Shown here piece by piece: positions 8,244 through 17,460 of a DNA stretch of 64,000 nt (the stretch's first letter is position 1; the number at the start of each line of letters is the position of its first letter). This DNA comes from Arthrobacter sp. U41 (GTDB lineage: Bacteria > Actinomycetota > Actinomycetes > Actinomycetales > Micrococcaceae), in assembly GCF_007679325.1 (NCBI RefSeq), contig NZ_VEGI01000002.1, positions 62,001 to 126,000 of the forward strand, read 5' to 3'. The notes beneath the pieces are model-generated. The model ran no database searches. It was given only the letters and a program-made list of their open reading frames with translations, and was not told where the DNA came from. The position numbers and the translations under genes were made by a program.

Positions 8244-9577
8244 GGTTCGACATTGGCACTTAATGGCGGGTGTGGCAATGGCGGGTCAGATCCGCCGATG
8301 CCCGGATCGGACACGAGCCGGGCCGGAATCCGGCCCAGCAGCAGGACGGCGAGCGCGAAGCACGCCGCTCCCCCGCCGAGCAGTGCCAGGGTCAGTCCGT
8401 TGAGCGCTGCGTCGGCAACCGGCACAAAAACGACGACGGCGGCCGTCACCACGGCGGCTGCCGGGCGGGGCCGGGCGGCAGCGGACGACGTCGGGCGTTC
8501 TTCGAGCCGGCCGAAGAGCACCAGCACCGGCAGCAGCAGGCCGATCACGGACAGCAGCACCAGCGGCCTCCCCCACCACCAGGCGGCGGTTCCGCCCGCC
8601 GGCTGGGGGAAGTCGGTCAGCAGGAGCACACCGGACAGCGCCGCGAGCAGGGGCAGATGCCAGAGGTAGACGGTCATGGACCGCCGTCCGGCCAGCCCGA
8701 TGAACCGACGCACCGGTACCAGCGACCCGATTCTGGACAGCACCGGCCGGAAGAGCTGCAGGGCCGCGGCCTGCGAACACCCGAGGAGCAGCAGGGTGAG
8801 GTTGGGCGGGTTGAGGTTCACCAGCATGTTCCCGGAGTACAGCCCCAGCCACACAAGGAGCCCCAGGAGCAGGTTGCTCGCCAGGATGATGCCCGCCAGC
8901 GCGGCGCGGCCGGGAGCCAGCGGACCCCTGTCGGCGAGGAAGAATCCGAGCTGCTGCACGGCGCACCAGACGAAGACCATGTTGAGGTAGGCCAGCGCCG
9001 GCATCATCCCCCGCAGGCAGTCCACCGCCACCACCAGGGCGGTGAGTGCCGTCAGGGTCAGCCGGGGCGCCCGGGCATGCAGGCGGGCCAGGATCGGGAG
9101 GTTCAGCTGCGCCGCGAGATAGGCGGCGAGGAACCACAGCGGCATGCCTGCCCCGGACACCAGGAGCTGGATGACCTGCGGATCCACCCCGGTGAGCCGC
9201 GCAACCCAGAGCCCGGTGAACATGATGGCAAGCAGGACGGCGGCGGGGCGGATGAGCCGCAGCATCCGCACCTGCATGAAGTCAAAGGTGGTGCCGCCCC
9301 GGGCCCTGAGGCGGCGCCAGGACTGCAGGCCGGTGATGCCCCCGACAACAAAGAAGAGCGGCATGACCTGCAGGACCCAGACCACGGGTTCGAACCAGCG
9401 CTGGTTGCCAAGGGTGTTGTCGGAGGTCACGGTGCCGTCAGGGTGCAGCACTGGGCTCACCATCATGGTGTGCGAGACCACCACGAGGGCAAGGCAGAAA
9501 AACCTGGCGAGGTCGATCACCAGGTCACGGTCCGGCCGCACCGCCAGTCCGCTCCCTGCCCGCTGCCGTGGAACCAT
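8240..9577 (-). CDS. acyltransferase 3 family integral membrane protein
   Basis: 445 residues with about ten hydrophobic segments. The N-terminal RDLVIDLARFFCLALVVVSHT is the acyltransferase-3 signature, with the His in the first membrane region. A Ser/Pro-rich region (RLEERPTSSAAARPRPAAAV) precedes the last two helices. Such enzymes transfer acyl groups, often acetyl or succinyl, to sugars or lipids of the envelope. I chose the ATG with GAGGGG five bases upstream over an upstream in-frame ATG at 9646. It is coupled to the small GNAT gene; the substrate is unknown. Confidence 0.75.
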   Translation of the reverse strand: MVPRQRAGSGLAVRPDRDLVIDLARFFCLALVVVSHTMMVSPVLHPDGTVTSDNTLGNQRWFEPVVWVLQVMPLFFVVGGITGLQSWRRLRARGGTTFDFMQVRMLRLIRPAAVLLAIMFTGLWVARLTGVDPQVIQLLVSGAGMPLWFLAAYLAAQLNLPILARLHARAPRLTLTALTALVVAVDCLRGMMPALAYLNMVFVWCAVQQLGFFLADRGPLAPGRAALAGIILASNLLLGLLVWLGLYSGNMLVNLNPPNLTLLLLGCSQAAALQLFRPVLSRIGSLVPVRRFIGLAGRRSMTVYLWHLPLLAALSGVLLLTDFPQPAGGTAAWWWGRPLVLLSVIGLLLPVLVLFGRLEERPTSSAAARPRPAAAVVTAAVVVFVPVADAALNGLTLALLGGGAACFALAVLLLGRIPARLVSDPGIGGSDPPLPHPPLSANVEP

Positions 9578-9719
9578 TGAGCCCCTCAGGAACCTGCCAA
9601 CGCCCCGCCAGGGTTGTTGGCACCAACGCCGCTGTGTTTGCTCCATTGTCGGCCCCGCCGGCGCCCGCGGCCAGTACCGTTGGGCCCGATTTCAGGTTCT
9701 GGGCGTCGCGGTCAGGCGG

Positions 9720-10112
9720 TCAGGCGGTCAGCAGCCCCACGGCACCGAGTGCGACGGCGAGCAGCGGCGTCGCGCCCTGCATGGCGGCTGCACGGAGGTA
9801 CTTGCGTCCGCTCACGGCGAGAACTATCGAGGCCAGGAGCATCGATCCGCAACTGCTGAAGACCAGGGTCCAACCGACCGCAGGGTGCCCGAGGGCGATG
9901 GCGCCGGTGCCGGCCAAGGCACCGGCGGCGAGGAAAAGATTGTAGAAACCCTGGTTGTAGGCCAGCGGCCGCGTGGTGTCGGCGTCCGCCTGCGAGGTAA
10001 CGCCGAAGCGCTTCCACGTGGCTGGCTGCGTCCAGGTAATGGACTCCATGACGAAGATATACACGTGCAGCAGGGCCGCAAGCAGCGCAAAAACGAGGGA
10101 GGCCAGAATCAT
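9720..10112 (-). CDS. DUF1304 family small membrane protein
   Basis: 130 residues with four hydrophobic helices. The first helix (ASLVFALLAALLHVYIFVMES) and the loop with W, F and RPLAYNQGFYNLFLA are the DUF1304 signature. The family is widespread and uncharacterised. It follows the sugar-acid operon on the same strand but is 45 bases away from it; no functional link is evident. Confidence 0.8.
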   Translation of the reverse strand: MILASLVFALLAALLHVYIFVMESITWTQPATWKRFGVTSQADADTTRPLAYNQGFYNLFLAAGALAGTGAIALGHPAVGWTLVFSSCGSMLLASIVLAVSGRKYLRAAAMQGATPLLAVALGAVGLLTA

Positions 10113-10157
10113 GGTCCTGATCCTAGCCTCCCCCGATTTCGGAGCGGTTGTGTTGAG

Positions 10158-11033
10158 TCAGCGCGAGAGGGTGGCCAGCGCCGTGGCCGCGAACGTCCCG
10201 GCCGAGTTGTCCCATTCGGCCAGCAGTCCCTGGAGGTTCTCGCCGTCCCTGCGGTGCACGGCGGTGCGTGCCTCAAGGGTTTCCAGGACGCCGGTGCGGA
10301 GCTCGGTGTTGAAGTTGACCTTGCCCACGTTCATGGCGGCGGCCTTGACCAGCTCGGCGGCGGGGATTCCGGAGGCGCCGTGCAGTACCAGGGGGATGCG
10401 GGTCCGCACTGCGATGTCCTGCAGAACGTCCCACCGCAGCTCGGGTTCGCCCTGGTAGCGGCCGTGGACGTTGCCCACGGCCACGGCCAGCAGCTGGGCT
10501 CCGGTGCGGGCCACAAAGTCTTCCACCTGGGCGGAGTCGGTGAGTCCTGCCGTGCCGGCCGACGGGGCCCTGCTTGCGGCGCCGGGACCGAAAGCCCGGT
10601 CCTCGTCGCCGGCGAGGCCGCCGAGTTCCGCTTCAATGACGGTCTCCGCCGAGCCGGAGCGGTCCAGCATGGCGCGGGCGGCACGGACCAGTGCGATGTT
10701 GTCCTCGTACTCCATCGACGAGCCGTCCACCAGGACGGAGTCGGCGCCGGCGGCGACGGCGTCGGCAATCACCGCCAGATCGGAGGAATGGTCAAGCTGC
10801 ACGGCGACCGGGACCGCTGCCGAGTCGGCGAGGCCGCGCAGCGCCGCGATCAGCCGCAGGCCCTTGGCGGTGGCCGCAGTGCTGGGCGGGACCAGCAGGA
10901 TGGCGCCGCGTCCGCCGTCCTCCGCCGCCGCCACCACGGCGAGCGCCGTGGTGAAGTCGTAGCAGGTGAAGGCCGGAACGGCCGATCCCTGCTGGAGGGC
11001 CGAAGTTACGAGCTGATCGAGGCGGGCACGCAT
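10158..11033 (-). CDS. class II fructose-bisphosphate aldolase family protein
   Basis: 291 residues, a zinc-dependent class II aldolase by its motifs: QLDHSSD (zinc His), EAELGGLAGDED, VAVGNVHGRY (zinc His) and VLHGASGIP (zinc His and phosphate-binding loop). It is the last gene of the four-carbon acid-sugar operon and its ATG overlaps the permease stop by one base. In characterised DUF1537 pathways the final step to DHAP is done by OtnC, a fuculose-aldolase-type enzyme. Here an FBA/KbaY-type protein sits in that place, so it may cleave or decarboxylate the phosphorylated keto-acid. That role is inferred. Confidence 0.82.
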   Translation of the reverse strand: MRARLDQLVTSALQQGSAVPAFTCYDFTTALAVVAAAEDGGRGAILLVPPSTAATAKGLRLIAALRGLADSAAVPVAVQLDHSSDLAVIADAVAAGADSVLVDGSSMEYEDNIALVRAARAMLDRSGSAETVIEAELGGLAGDEDRAFGPGAASRAPSAGTAGLTDSAQVEDFVARTGAQLLAVAVGNVHGRYQGEPELRWDVLQDIAVRTRIPLVLHGASGIPAAELVKAAAMNVGKVNFNTELRTGVLETLEARTAVHRRDGENLQGLLAEWDNSAGTFAATALATLSR

Positions 11034-12451
11034 CAGGCGCTCAGGCCTCCCACCAGGGTCCAGGCGAGGAACGTCAAGGCGAAGCCGGCGACGCCGAGGA
11101 CGGTGGTGAGCACGGTCCAGGTGCGCAGGCCGTCGGCCACCGACAATCCGAGGTAGCGGGTGACAATCCAGAAGCCCGAGTCGTTGATGTGGCTCAGGCC
11201 AAGGGCGCCGAAGCCGATAGCCACGAGGATCAGGGCCGTCTGCACGGGCGTGTAGCCGCCGTCGGCCACGGAGGCGGCGAGCAGGCCGGAGGTGGTGATG
11301 ATGGCTACCGTTGCCGAGCCCTGGGAGGCGCGGAGGACGGCGGCCAGGATGAAGGCCATCAGGATCAGCGGCAGGCCGATGCTCTGCAGGCCCTCGGCAA
11401 GTGCCGTGCCGATTCCGGAGACAGTCAGGACTTTGCCAAAGACGCCGCCGGCGCCGGTCACCAGGATCACGATGGCAGTGGGGGCGAGGGCCGAGTCCAT
11501 GACTTCGCCGGTGTGCTGTGAGGACCAGCCGCGGCGGATGCCCAGGAAGTAGTACGCCAGTCCGAGTGCCGTCAGCAGGGCAATCAGGGGGGCGCCGACG
11601 AAGGCTGCGATGTCGGCCGCAGTGCTGCCCTTCGGCAGGACCACAGCGCCCACGGTTCCCACCATGATCATCAGGATCGGCAGGACGATGAGCGTGATGA
11701 TCATGGCCGGGCTGGGTGCGGTCTTGGCTGTGGTCTTGACCGCGACGCCGCCGCCGCCCGCAGTGGTGTCCTGTTCGACGTCGGACTTTCCGGTGCCGAA
11801 GAGGCGGAACTGCTCGGCGGTGCCGGACAGCATGGGGTAATCGCGGCGGTTCAGCCGCTTCGCGACAAAGTAGCCGAGCACGCCGACCGGGATACAGGTC
11901 AGGAGACCGATGATGGTGGTCCAGCCGATGTCGGCGTTCAGGATGCCTGCGCCGCCAACGACACCGGGGTGCGGCGGGACGACCACATGGATGGCGAGCA
12001 TGATGCCACCGACCGGCAGCCCGATCTTGACCGGGTTGACCCCGGCGGCCTTGGAGAAGCCGTAGATGATGGGGATCAGGATGATGAACCCGACGTCGAA
12101 GAAGACCGGGATGGCCAGCAGGAACGCCGCCGAGGTGAGCGCTGCGATGACGCGGCGCGGGCCCAGCAGCTGGGTGAACTTGCCGGCCAGGGCCTGGGCG
12201 CCGCCGGAGACTTCGATCATCTTGCCGAGCATGGCGCCGAGGCCGACGAGGATGGCGACGGAGCCGAGGGTGCCGCCCATGCCTTCGGTGACGGTTTTGA
12301 CAATGTCCGGCAGCGGAATACCCGCCACCAGGGCGACCAGGACGCTGACAACCAGCAGCGCCAGGAAGGCCGGGATCTTGAACTTGATGACGGCCACCAG
12401 CAGCAGGGCAACGCCTGCTGCGGCTATGGCCAGAAGAGCGAGAGCGCTCAT
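11033..12451 (-). CDS. GntP family gluconate/sugar-acid permease
   Basis: 472 residues, almost entirely hydrophobic with about 12-14 segments. GntP family features include GLGAMLGKMIEVSGGAQ near residue 75 and PPHPGVVGGAGILNADIG near 160. The central cytoplasmic loop (FRLFGTGKSDVEQDTTAGGG) is typical. GntP members import gluconate-like acids by proton symport. In this operon the likely cargo is a four-carbon acid sugar such as threonate or erythronate. An AAAGGAG ribosome site precedes the start, and two hairpins separate it from the dehydrogenase gene. Confidence 0.88.
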   Translation of the reverse strand: MSALALLAIAAAGVALLLVAVIKFKIPAFLALLVVSVLVALVAGIPLPDIVKTVTEGMGGTLGSVAILVGLGAMLGKMIEVSGGAQALAGKFTQLLGPRRVIAALTSAAFLLAIPVFFDVGFIILIPIIYGFSKAAGVNPVKIGLPVGGIMLAIHVVVPPHPGVVGGAGILNADIGWTTIIGLLTCIPVGVLGYFVAKRLNRRDYPMLSGTAEQFRLFGTGKSDVEQDTTAGGGGVAVKTTAKTAPSPAMIITLIVLPILMIMVGTVGAVVLPKGSTAADIAAFVGAPLIALLTALGLAYYFLGIRRGWSSQHTGEVMDSALAPTAIVILVTGAGGVFGKVLTVSGIGTALAEGLQSIGLPLILMAFILAAVLRASQGSATVAIITTSGLLAASVADGGYTPVQTALILVAIGFGALGLSHINDSGFWIVTRYLGLSVADGLRTWTVLTTVLGVAGFALTFLAWTLVGGLSA

Positions 12452-12471
12452 CGGGTGTCTCCTTTGACAGA

Positions 12472-12539
12472 CCCGCCGGCGGGAAACCGGCGGGAAGGGT
12501 TCAGCTGCGACGGCGGAAAGGGGGGATCCGCCGTCGCAG
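12472..12539 (-). other. two hairpins inside the sugar-acid operon
   Basis: In the 125-base gap between the dehydrogenase and permease genes there are two perfect inverted repeats: CCCGCCGG-N7-CCGGCGGG (12472-12494) and a 13-bp stem CTGCGACGGCGGA / TCCGCCGTCGCAG with a 9-base loop (12505-12539). Neither is followed by a T-tract on the minus strand, so they are more likely mRNA-stability or attenuation structures that set expression of permease relative to dehydrogenase. Confidence 0.55.
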
Positions 12540-12576
12540 GGTTTTGGGGAACTATAGGTGAAGGCGGAAGCGGGTA

Positions 12577-13470
12577 CTAGGCGGTGCGCTTGGTGGGGGC
12601 GACGACCCTGATGACGGCGGAGTCGTCGGCGGCGGCGAGCCCCTGGGCCTGGCCGAGGAGGTACAGCTGCTCGGCGGCAGCGGCCACCGGGGCGGCGAGG
12701 CCGGCGGCGCGGGTGGCCTTGCCGACGATGCCCATGTCCTTGACGAAGATGTCCAGGCGGCTGAGGACCTCCGCGCCGTTCTCGGTGTAGGCCTCCAGGA
12801 TGCGGGGCCCGCGGTTGGACAGCATAAAGGAACCGGCGGCCCCGGCCTCCAGTGCCGCGAGGGTCTTGGCCTGGTCCAGGCCAAGGGCATCCGCGAGGGC
12901 CATCGCCTCGGCCGCCGCGGCGATATGGATACCGCAGAGCAGCTGGTTGACGGTCTTGAGGGCCTGCCCGTCGCCGGGCTTGTCGCCCACCACGGTCAGG
13001 GTTGAGGCGAGCAGTTCCAGGACCGGCCGGGCCGTTTCCAGCGCCTGCGGTTCGGCGCCGACCACGATCAGCAGGTCGCCTTCCCCGGCGCGCTTCGGCC
13101 CGCCCGACAGCGGGGCGTCGACGAGGGCGACGCCGAATTCCGCGAGGCGGGCGACGGTGGCGGGGATGGCTTCGGTGCCCACGGTGCTGCCCAGGATCAC
13201 GACGGCGCCCGGCTTCAGTACGGAAGCCACGCCGTTCCCGCCGAAGAGGACGTCGTCCAGCTGTTCGCCGTTGCGGACGGCCAGCAGCAGGGCGTCGGCG
13301 CCCTCGGCGGCCTCACGGGCCGAGGAGAAGGTCTTGATGCCGGCCTCTTCGGCGAGCTTCAGCCGCGGTTCGGCGATGTCGAAGCCGTGGACGGTCAGCC
13401 GGGTGGCCAGCCGTGCGGCCATGGGCAGTCCCATGGCGCCCAGGCCGAGGACAGTGACTTTGTAGTTCAT
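12577..13470 (-). CDS. ltnD: 3-hydroxyacid dehydrogenase family, probable L-threonate/D-erythronate dehydrogenase
   Basis: 297 residues from ATG (MNYKVTVLGLGAMG); a longer in-frame start 45 bases upstream is unlikely. The Rossmann GLGAMGLPMA, the substrate motif DAPLSGGPKRAGEGDL, the catalytic-lysine region GDGQALKTVNQLL and ALEAGAAGSFML match the beta-hydroxyacid dehydrogenase (GarR/LtnD) family. In the published DUF1537 pathways, LtnD/DenD oxidises the four-carbon aldonate to the 2-oxo acid, which is then isomerised and phosphorylated. The gene lies directly after the DUF1537 kinase, supporting this role; the exact stereoisomer cannot be read. Confidence 0.83.
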   Translation of the reverse strand: MNYKVTVLGLGAMGLPMAARLATRLTVHGFDIAEPRLKLAEEAGIKTFSSAREAAEGADALLLAVRNGEQLDDVLFGGNGVASVLKPGAVVILGSTVGTEAIPATVARLAEFGVALVDAPLSGGPKRAGEGDLLIVVGAEPQALETARPVLELLASTLTVVGDKPGDGQALKTVNQLLCGIHIAAAAEAMALADALGLDQAKTLAALEAGAAGSFMLSNRGPRILEAYTENGAEVLSRLDIFVKDMGIVGKATRAAGLAAPVAAAAEQLYLLGQAQGLAAADDSAVIRVVAPTKRTA

Positions 13471-13511
13471 GGTTTCTCCGTTGAAATGAGGGTTTTGTTG
13501 CGGGCGGGCGA

Positions 13512-15041
13512 TCAAAAAGTGTTGCTGAGCTTGCGGGTGACCTGGGCCAGGGACTGGTCGTCACCCACGTTGCCGGCGAAGACGATGTACGGGATGCCCT
13601 TCGCAGGTCCGTCCACCGGTTCCCACAGGCTGACGATGCCCGGAAGCATGGGCCCGCGGACGATCGCGTGCCGGATCTCCAGGCCGTGGGCGGCGACGTC
13701 CGAGGACGTGATGCCGCCCTTCGCGATGACAAAGCGCGGCGGGAACGTCTTCAGGGTCCGGTTCACCACCGCGACGACGGCGGCGGACACGGTGCGGGCG
13801 ATCCGCAGGCTCGCGGCGGCGTCGTCCGTCTTGATGAGCAGCCGGCTGGTGTGGAGGATGACGTCGGCGCTGCGCAGGGCCTCGGCGACGGTCCGGACGA
13901 TGCCGTCCAGATAGTCCTCGGACCCGCCGCCCAGCAGCCTTTCGACGTCGATTTCCACGATGCGCGCGGCGCTGTGCTGTTCCACGAGGGCCTTGAGCTG
14001 CCGGGTGGTGACGCCGACGTGCGATCCGACGACGATCAGGCCGCCGGCGTCGGAGGGTGTGAGCCCCGCGTACGCTTCCTCGCCGCTGAGTTCGGTGCGG
14101 ATTTCCTGCCCGATGCGGCCCCGGACGAACGGCGGACCCACCCGGTACAGCAGCTTTTTGCCCCGGCGTTCGGCTTCCTCCAGGCCCAGGGCCAGCGCAC
14201 GGAGATCGTTTTCGGTCACGATGTCGGCGACGATCGGGGTGGAATCCGTGGCCGAGCCGACGGCGTCGGCGATGGCTTTGGCCGAGGCCTGGGGATCCCC
14301 GTCCGGGCCGGCTGCACGGATGATGTTCAGGTCCAGCACGATCACCGAATCCGCCGGGAACCGGCCTCCGGACTTCTCCTCCACGTACTTCGCCAGATCG
14401 GAATTCGCGAAGCCGAAGCTCGCGTCCCGGGCGAATTCGGTCTGGGCCACCGGAGTGAGCTTGCCGGCGTCCCCGCCGGTGCCGCGCATGTAGTGCACGC
14501 CGCCGATCGTCACGCGCCCGGCGTCGGGAAATGCGGGGACCATCACGACGCCGTCCGTCACCTCGCCGGTGGCAGCGGCGACGGTGGCCGCGATGGTGTC
14601 CGGCTCCAGCGGGTAGTGGCCGCGGAGGGTGGAGTCGCTGCGGCTGACAAACCCGAGCTGCAGGCTGGGGGCGGCACCGTCGATTTCGAGGGCGGCCGCC
14701 GCGAGGGCGTTCCGGACCACTTCCTCGTTGCGGGCGGCCGCCTCGGCGGGGTCCAGGCTGCGGGTGTTGGTCAGGACGTAGACCGCGTCTGGGCGGCGGC
14801 CGTTGATGCGGTGGTTGAAAGCCCAGGTGAAGTCGGTGACTTCCCAGCGGGTGAGGACCGGCAGGTCCGCGACGGATTGCGTGCCGGTGGGGTCGTCGTC
14901 GAGCACTACCAGGATCCGGGGGGCCGCCGCGGAGCGGGCCTCCAGCGCTTCGGCGACGGTCCGGGCGGGAATCCGGACCTCCGCGGGGAAGGCGGCCAGC
15001 ACATCTGCTTCGAAAAGCTCTGGTTCAAAGGGCACTTGCAC
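13512..15041 (-). CDS. otnK: four-carbon acid sugar kinase (DUF1537)
   Basis: 509 residues, longer than the usual 420-470 because of an N-terminal extension of about 40 residues. The signature LDDDPTGTQSVADLPVLT is at 48-65, the SRSDSTLRGHYPLE motif follows at about 160, and the C-terminal ATP-binding part has FVIAKGGITSSDVA. This family phosphorylates four-carbon acid sugars or their keto forms (OtnK, DtnK, LtnK). It is the first gene of the operon, next to a GntR operator. Together with the dehydrogenase, permease and aldolase it makes a complete import-oxidise-phosphorylate-cleave route to triose phosphate. Confidence 0.87.
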   Translation of the reverse strand: MQVPFEPELFEADVLAAFPAEVRIPARTVAEALEARSAAAPRILVVLDDDPTGTQSVADLPVLTRWEVTDFTWAFNHRINGRRPDAVYVLTNTRSLDPAEAAARNEEVVRNALAAAALEIDGAAPSLQLGFVSRSDSTLRGHYPLEPDTIAATVAAATGEVTDGVVMVPAFPDAGRVTIGGVHYMRGTGGDAGKLTPVAQTEFARDASFGFANSDLAKYVEEKSGGRFPADSVIVLDLNIIRAAGPDGDPQASAKAIADAVGSATDSTPIVADIVTENDLRALALGLEEAERRGKKLLYRVGPPFVRGRIGQEIRTELSGEEAYAGLTPSDAGGLIVVGSHVGVTTRQLKALVEQHSAARIVEIDVERLLGGGSEDYLDGIVRTVAEALRSADVILHTSRLLIKTDDAAASLRIARTVSAAVVAVVNRTLKTFPPRFVIAKGGITSSDVAAHGLEIRHAIVRGPMLPGIVSLWEPVDGPAKGIPYIVFAGNVGDDQSLAQVTRKLSNTF

Positions 15042-15077
15042 TCCATTGTGGGAACTCTGCTGCGGAACAAATTTGTA

Positions 15078-15099
15078 AGATGTCTGACATCTAACATCT
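15078..15099. promoter_or_regulatory. FadR/GntR-type operator
   Basis: AGATGT-CTG-ACATCT is a perfect inverted repeat (15078-15092) whose core TGT-N3-ACA fits the GntR family pattern (GT-N3-AC). A further ACATCT half-site follows at 15094-15099. It sits between the divergent kinase operon and the FadR-type regulator, so it probably represses both until the sugar acid binds. Confidence 0.75.
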
Positions 15100-15182
15100 G
15101 AGTGCTAGTGTGGCATACGGCACAACGGCGCGCAAGTAGACTTGTCCACCAAGTGCAACTCGGTGACAGCGGATGGGGAAAA

Positions 15183-15893
15183 TTGGCTAGGAAATCGCTG
15201 GTCGGCGTGGTCGCTGACGAATTACTGGACCGCATCATTGCCGGCGAGTTCCCCCCGGGCACATCAGTCCCCGGCGAGCTGGAGCTGAGTGCCCGCCATG
15301 AGGTGAGCCGCATGACGGTCCGCGAGGCGATGAAGACCCTCGAAGCCCAGCAGATCCTCAGCGTGGAGCGCGGCCGCGGCACCTTTGTGAATCCCCTGAG
15401 CCGCTGGGCTTCCCTGGAGGCTGTCCTCCGGGCGGCCTCGGAGGGGAAAAACGACGCAGCCGCCGCCGTGCAGCTGATCGAGCTGCGCCGGATGCTGGAG
15501 TCGGGCGCCTGCGAGCTGGCGGCCGTCCGGATCAACGACTCCGACCTGGAGGCTCTCTACGGGCAACTGGAATCGATGCGCCTGGCGCATGAAAAGCACG
15601 ATGTGGCCGCGTTTGTGGCGGCCGACCTCGCGTTCCACGACCTCATCCTGCGCGCCTCGGAGAATGTTTTTGTGGCTGTGCTGTTCGCCCCGCTGCACCG
15701 GGTGCTGGAAAAGCGGAGGACCCAGACGTCCGAGGTACGCGAGATCCAGGCCCATGCGATCGGCCAGCACCAGAAAATCGCGGACGCCCTGGCCACGCGG
15801 GACCCGCACCAGGCGCGGGACGCCATGGACGCCCACATGCAGCAGACACTGGATGACCTCAAGACCTACGTCTTGGCGGACCGGCCGGCCTGA
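15183..15893 (+). CDS. FadR-type GntR family transcriptional regulator
   Basis: 236 residues from a TTG with GGATGGGG just upstream; an in-frame GTG at 15102 would add 27 non-conserved residues. The winged helix is VADELLDRIIAGEFPPGTSV through VSRMTVREAMKTLEAQQIL and RGRGTFV. The C-terminal all-helical FCD domain has the metal-ligand pattern: D in AADLAFHDLILRASEN and His in AHAIGQHQKIADAL and MDAHM. Such regulators respond to sugar acids. It is divergent from the DUF1537 operon and has a matching operator in the gap. Confidence 0.87.
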   Translation: MARKSLVGVVADELLDRIIAGEFPPGTSVPGELELSARHEVSRMTVREAMKTLEAQQILSVERGRGTFVNPLSRWASLEAVLRAASEGKNDAAAAVQLIELRRMLESGACELAAVRINDSDLEALYGQLESMRLAHEKHDVAAFVAADLAFHDLILRASENVFVAVLFAPLHRVLEKRRTQTSEVREIQAHAIGQHQKIADALATRDPHQARDAMDAHMQQTLDDLKTYVLADRPA

Positions 15894-15962
15894 TTGGCGG
15901 CGCGACTGTCGGGAGCGGTGCCGGGCCCGGTGACTGGGGGCTCTTAGCTGCGCCCGGCCGGC

Positions 15963-16340
<378 letters not shown>

Positions 16341-16372
16341 TCAGGGGTCCCCGGAAGGGTGGGCACGCCCCG

Positions 16373-16392
16373 CTAGGGACCTAAGGACCTAG
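16373..16392. promoter_or_regulatory. DosR/DevR-like box upstream of the SGNH gene
   Basis: CTAGGGACCTAAGGACCTAG is a partly palindromic 20-mer whose core GGGAC-N5-GGACC resembles the DosR/DevR box GGGACT-N4-TCCC. It lies about 35-50 bases upstream of the hydrolase start. Similar sites occur at 33822, 44985 and 45029. Resemblance only. Confidence 0.35.
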
Positions 16393-16425
16393 TGGAGCCT
16401 GAATATTCGGCGTATTGCTAAAAGC

Positions 16426-17346
16426 GTGAACGCGGCCGGATTCCTGGATCCCGGCGCCGGCCAGGCCGGCGCACGGGGCCCCGCGCCGGGGCCAGGGCCG
16501 GGCCCGGGCCATAGACAGGTGCACGGCGTGGCGTACGGTCCGCGGCGGGACATTACTTCGAGTGCAGCGTGGAGCCCGGGACTGTGGAGCCGCTATGTCG
16601 CTTTGGGAGATTCGTTCACGGCGGGCCTGGGGGATCCTGAGCCGCTGAGCCCCGGCGGGATGAGGGGCTGGGCGGACCGCATCGCGGAGGAACTCAGCGA
16701 CGGAAGAACGGATTTCCGGTACGCCAATCTCGCCGTCAGCGGCCTCCTGCTGCGCCAGATCCTCGACCGGCAGCTGGGGCCCGCGATCGCGCTCAGGCCG
16801 GACCTGGTCACGCTCTCGGCCGGCGGAAACGACCTCGTGTTCCACCGGAGCGATCCAGACCGGCTGGCCGCCGACCTCGATGCCGCAGTAGGCATGCTCA
16901 GCGCCACCGGGGCCACCATTGTGCTGTTCACCGGTCCCGACTGGCGCGACACACCGCTGCTGGGGCATAACCGGGGCAGGGTGGCCGTCTTCAATGAGAA
17001 CATCCGGACCATAGCGGCGCGCCATCACGGGGTGATCGCTGATCTTTGGACGTTGCGGCAGCTCTCTGACCCGCAAATGTGGGACCCTGACCGGCTGCAC
17101 TTCTCGCCGATCGGGCATCACACCATCGCGGCCATGGTGCTGGAATCACTGGGGGTCGCCCACACCCTCACGCCGCTGGAGCCCAGGCCCATGCCTGCCG
17201 CAAGCTGGCGGGACAGCAAGGCCGGGGATCTCGCCTGGTTCACCACCTATCTGCTGCCCTGGATGGTCCGCCGGGTCCGGAAACGCTCCGATGCCCCGCC
17301 GCTTGCGCCCAAGCGTCCCGAGCCGGGTCCGGTCTACGGATCCTGA
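16426..17346 (+). CDS. SGNH/GDSL hydrolase
   Basis: 306 residues from the first GTG; the first 40-50 residues are a Gly/Pro-rich tract and the real start may be the GTG near 16528. Block I VALGDSFTAGLG contains the catalytic Ser, block II is LAVSG, block III LSAGGNDLVF and block V DRLHFSPIGHH with the Asp and His. The family cleaves esters, such as acyl groups on lipids or sugars. No signal peptide is evident, so it is probably cytoplasmic. It stands alone, divergent from the csoR-like gene. Confidence 0.82.
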   Translation: MNAAGFLDPGAGQAGARGPAPGPGPGPGHRQVHGVAYGPRRDITSSAAWSPGLWSRYVALGDSFTAGLGDPEPLSPGGMRGWADRIAEELSDGRTDFRYANLAVSGLLLRQILDRQLGPAIALRPDLVTLSAGGNDLVFHRSDPDRLAADLDAAVGMLSATGATIVLFTGPDWRDTPLLGHNRGRVAVFNENIRTIAARHHGVIADLWTLRQLSDPQMWDPDRLHFSPIGHHTIAAMVLESLGVAHTLTPLEPRPMPAASWRDSKAGDLAWFTTYLLPWMVRRVRKRSDAPPLAPKRPEPGPVYGS

Positions 17347-17460
17347 GGCGCGGGATTCAGAGGCACGGGCCTCCGGCCCCTCTAGTCCCGCCGCGATCTG
17401 TCGGCTAATCTGCAGGAACGGCCCACCGCCGGGTACCGATGGCGATCACGAGGAGCGAAG

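Noticed and set aside
8270-9580. 436-codon frame antisense to the acyltransferase
   Set aside because: Composed mainly of Gln, Glu, His and Gly with no recognisable domain; an antisense shadow.
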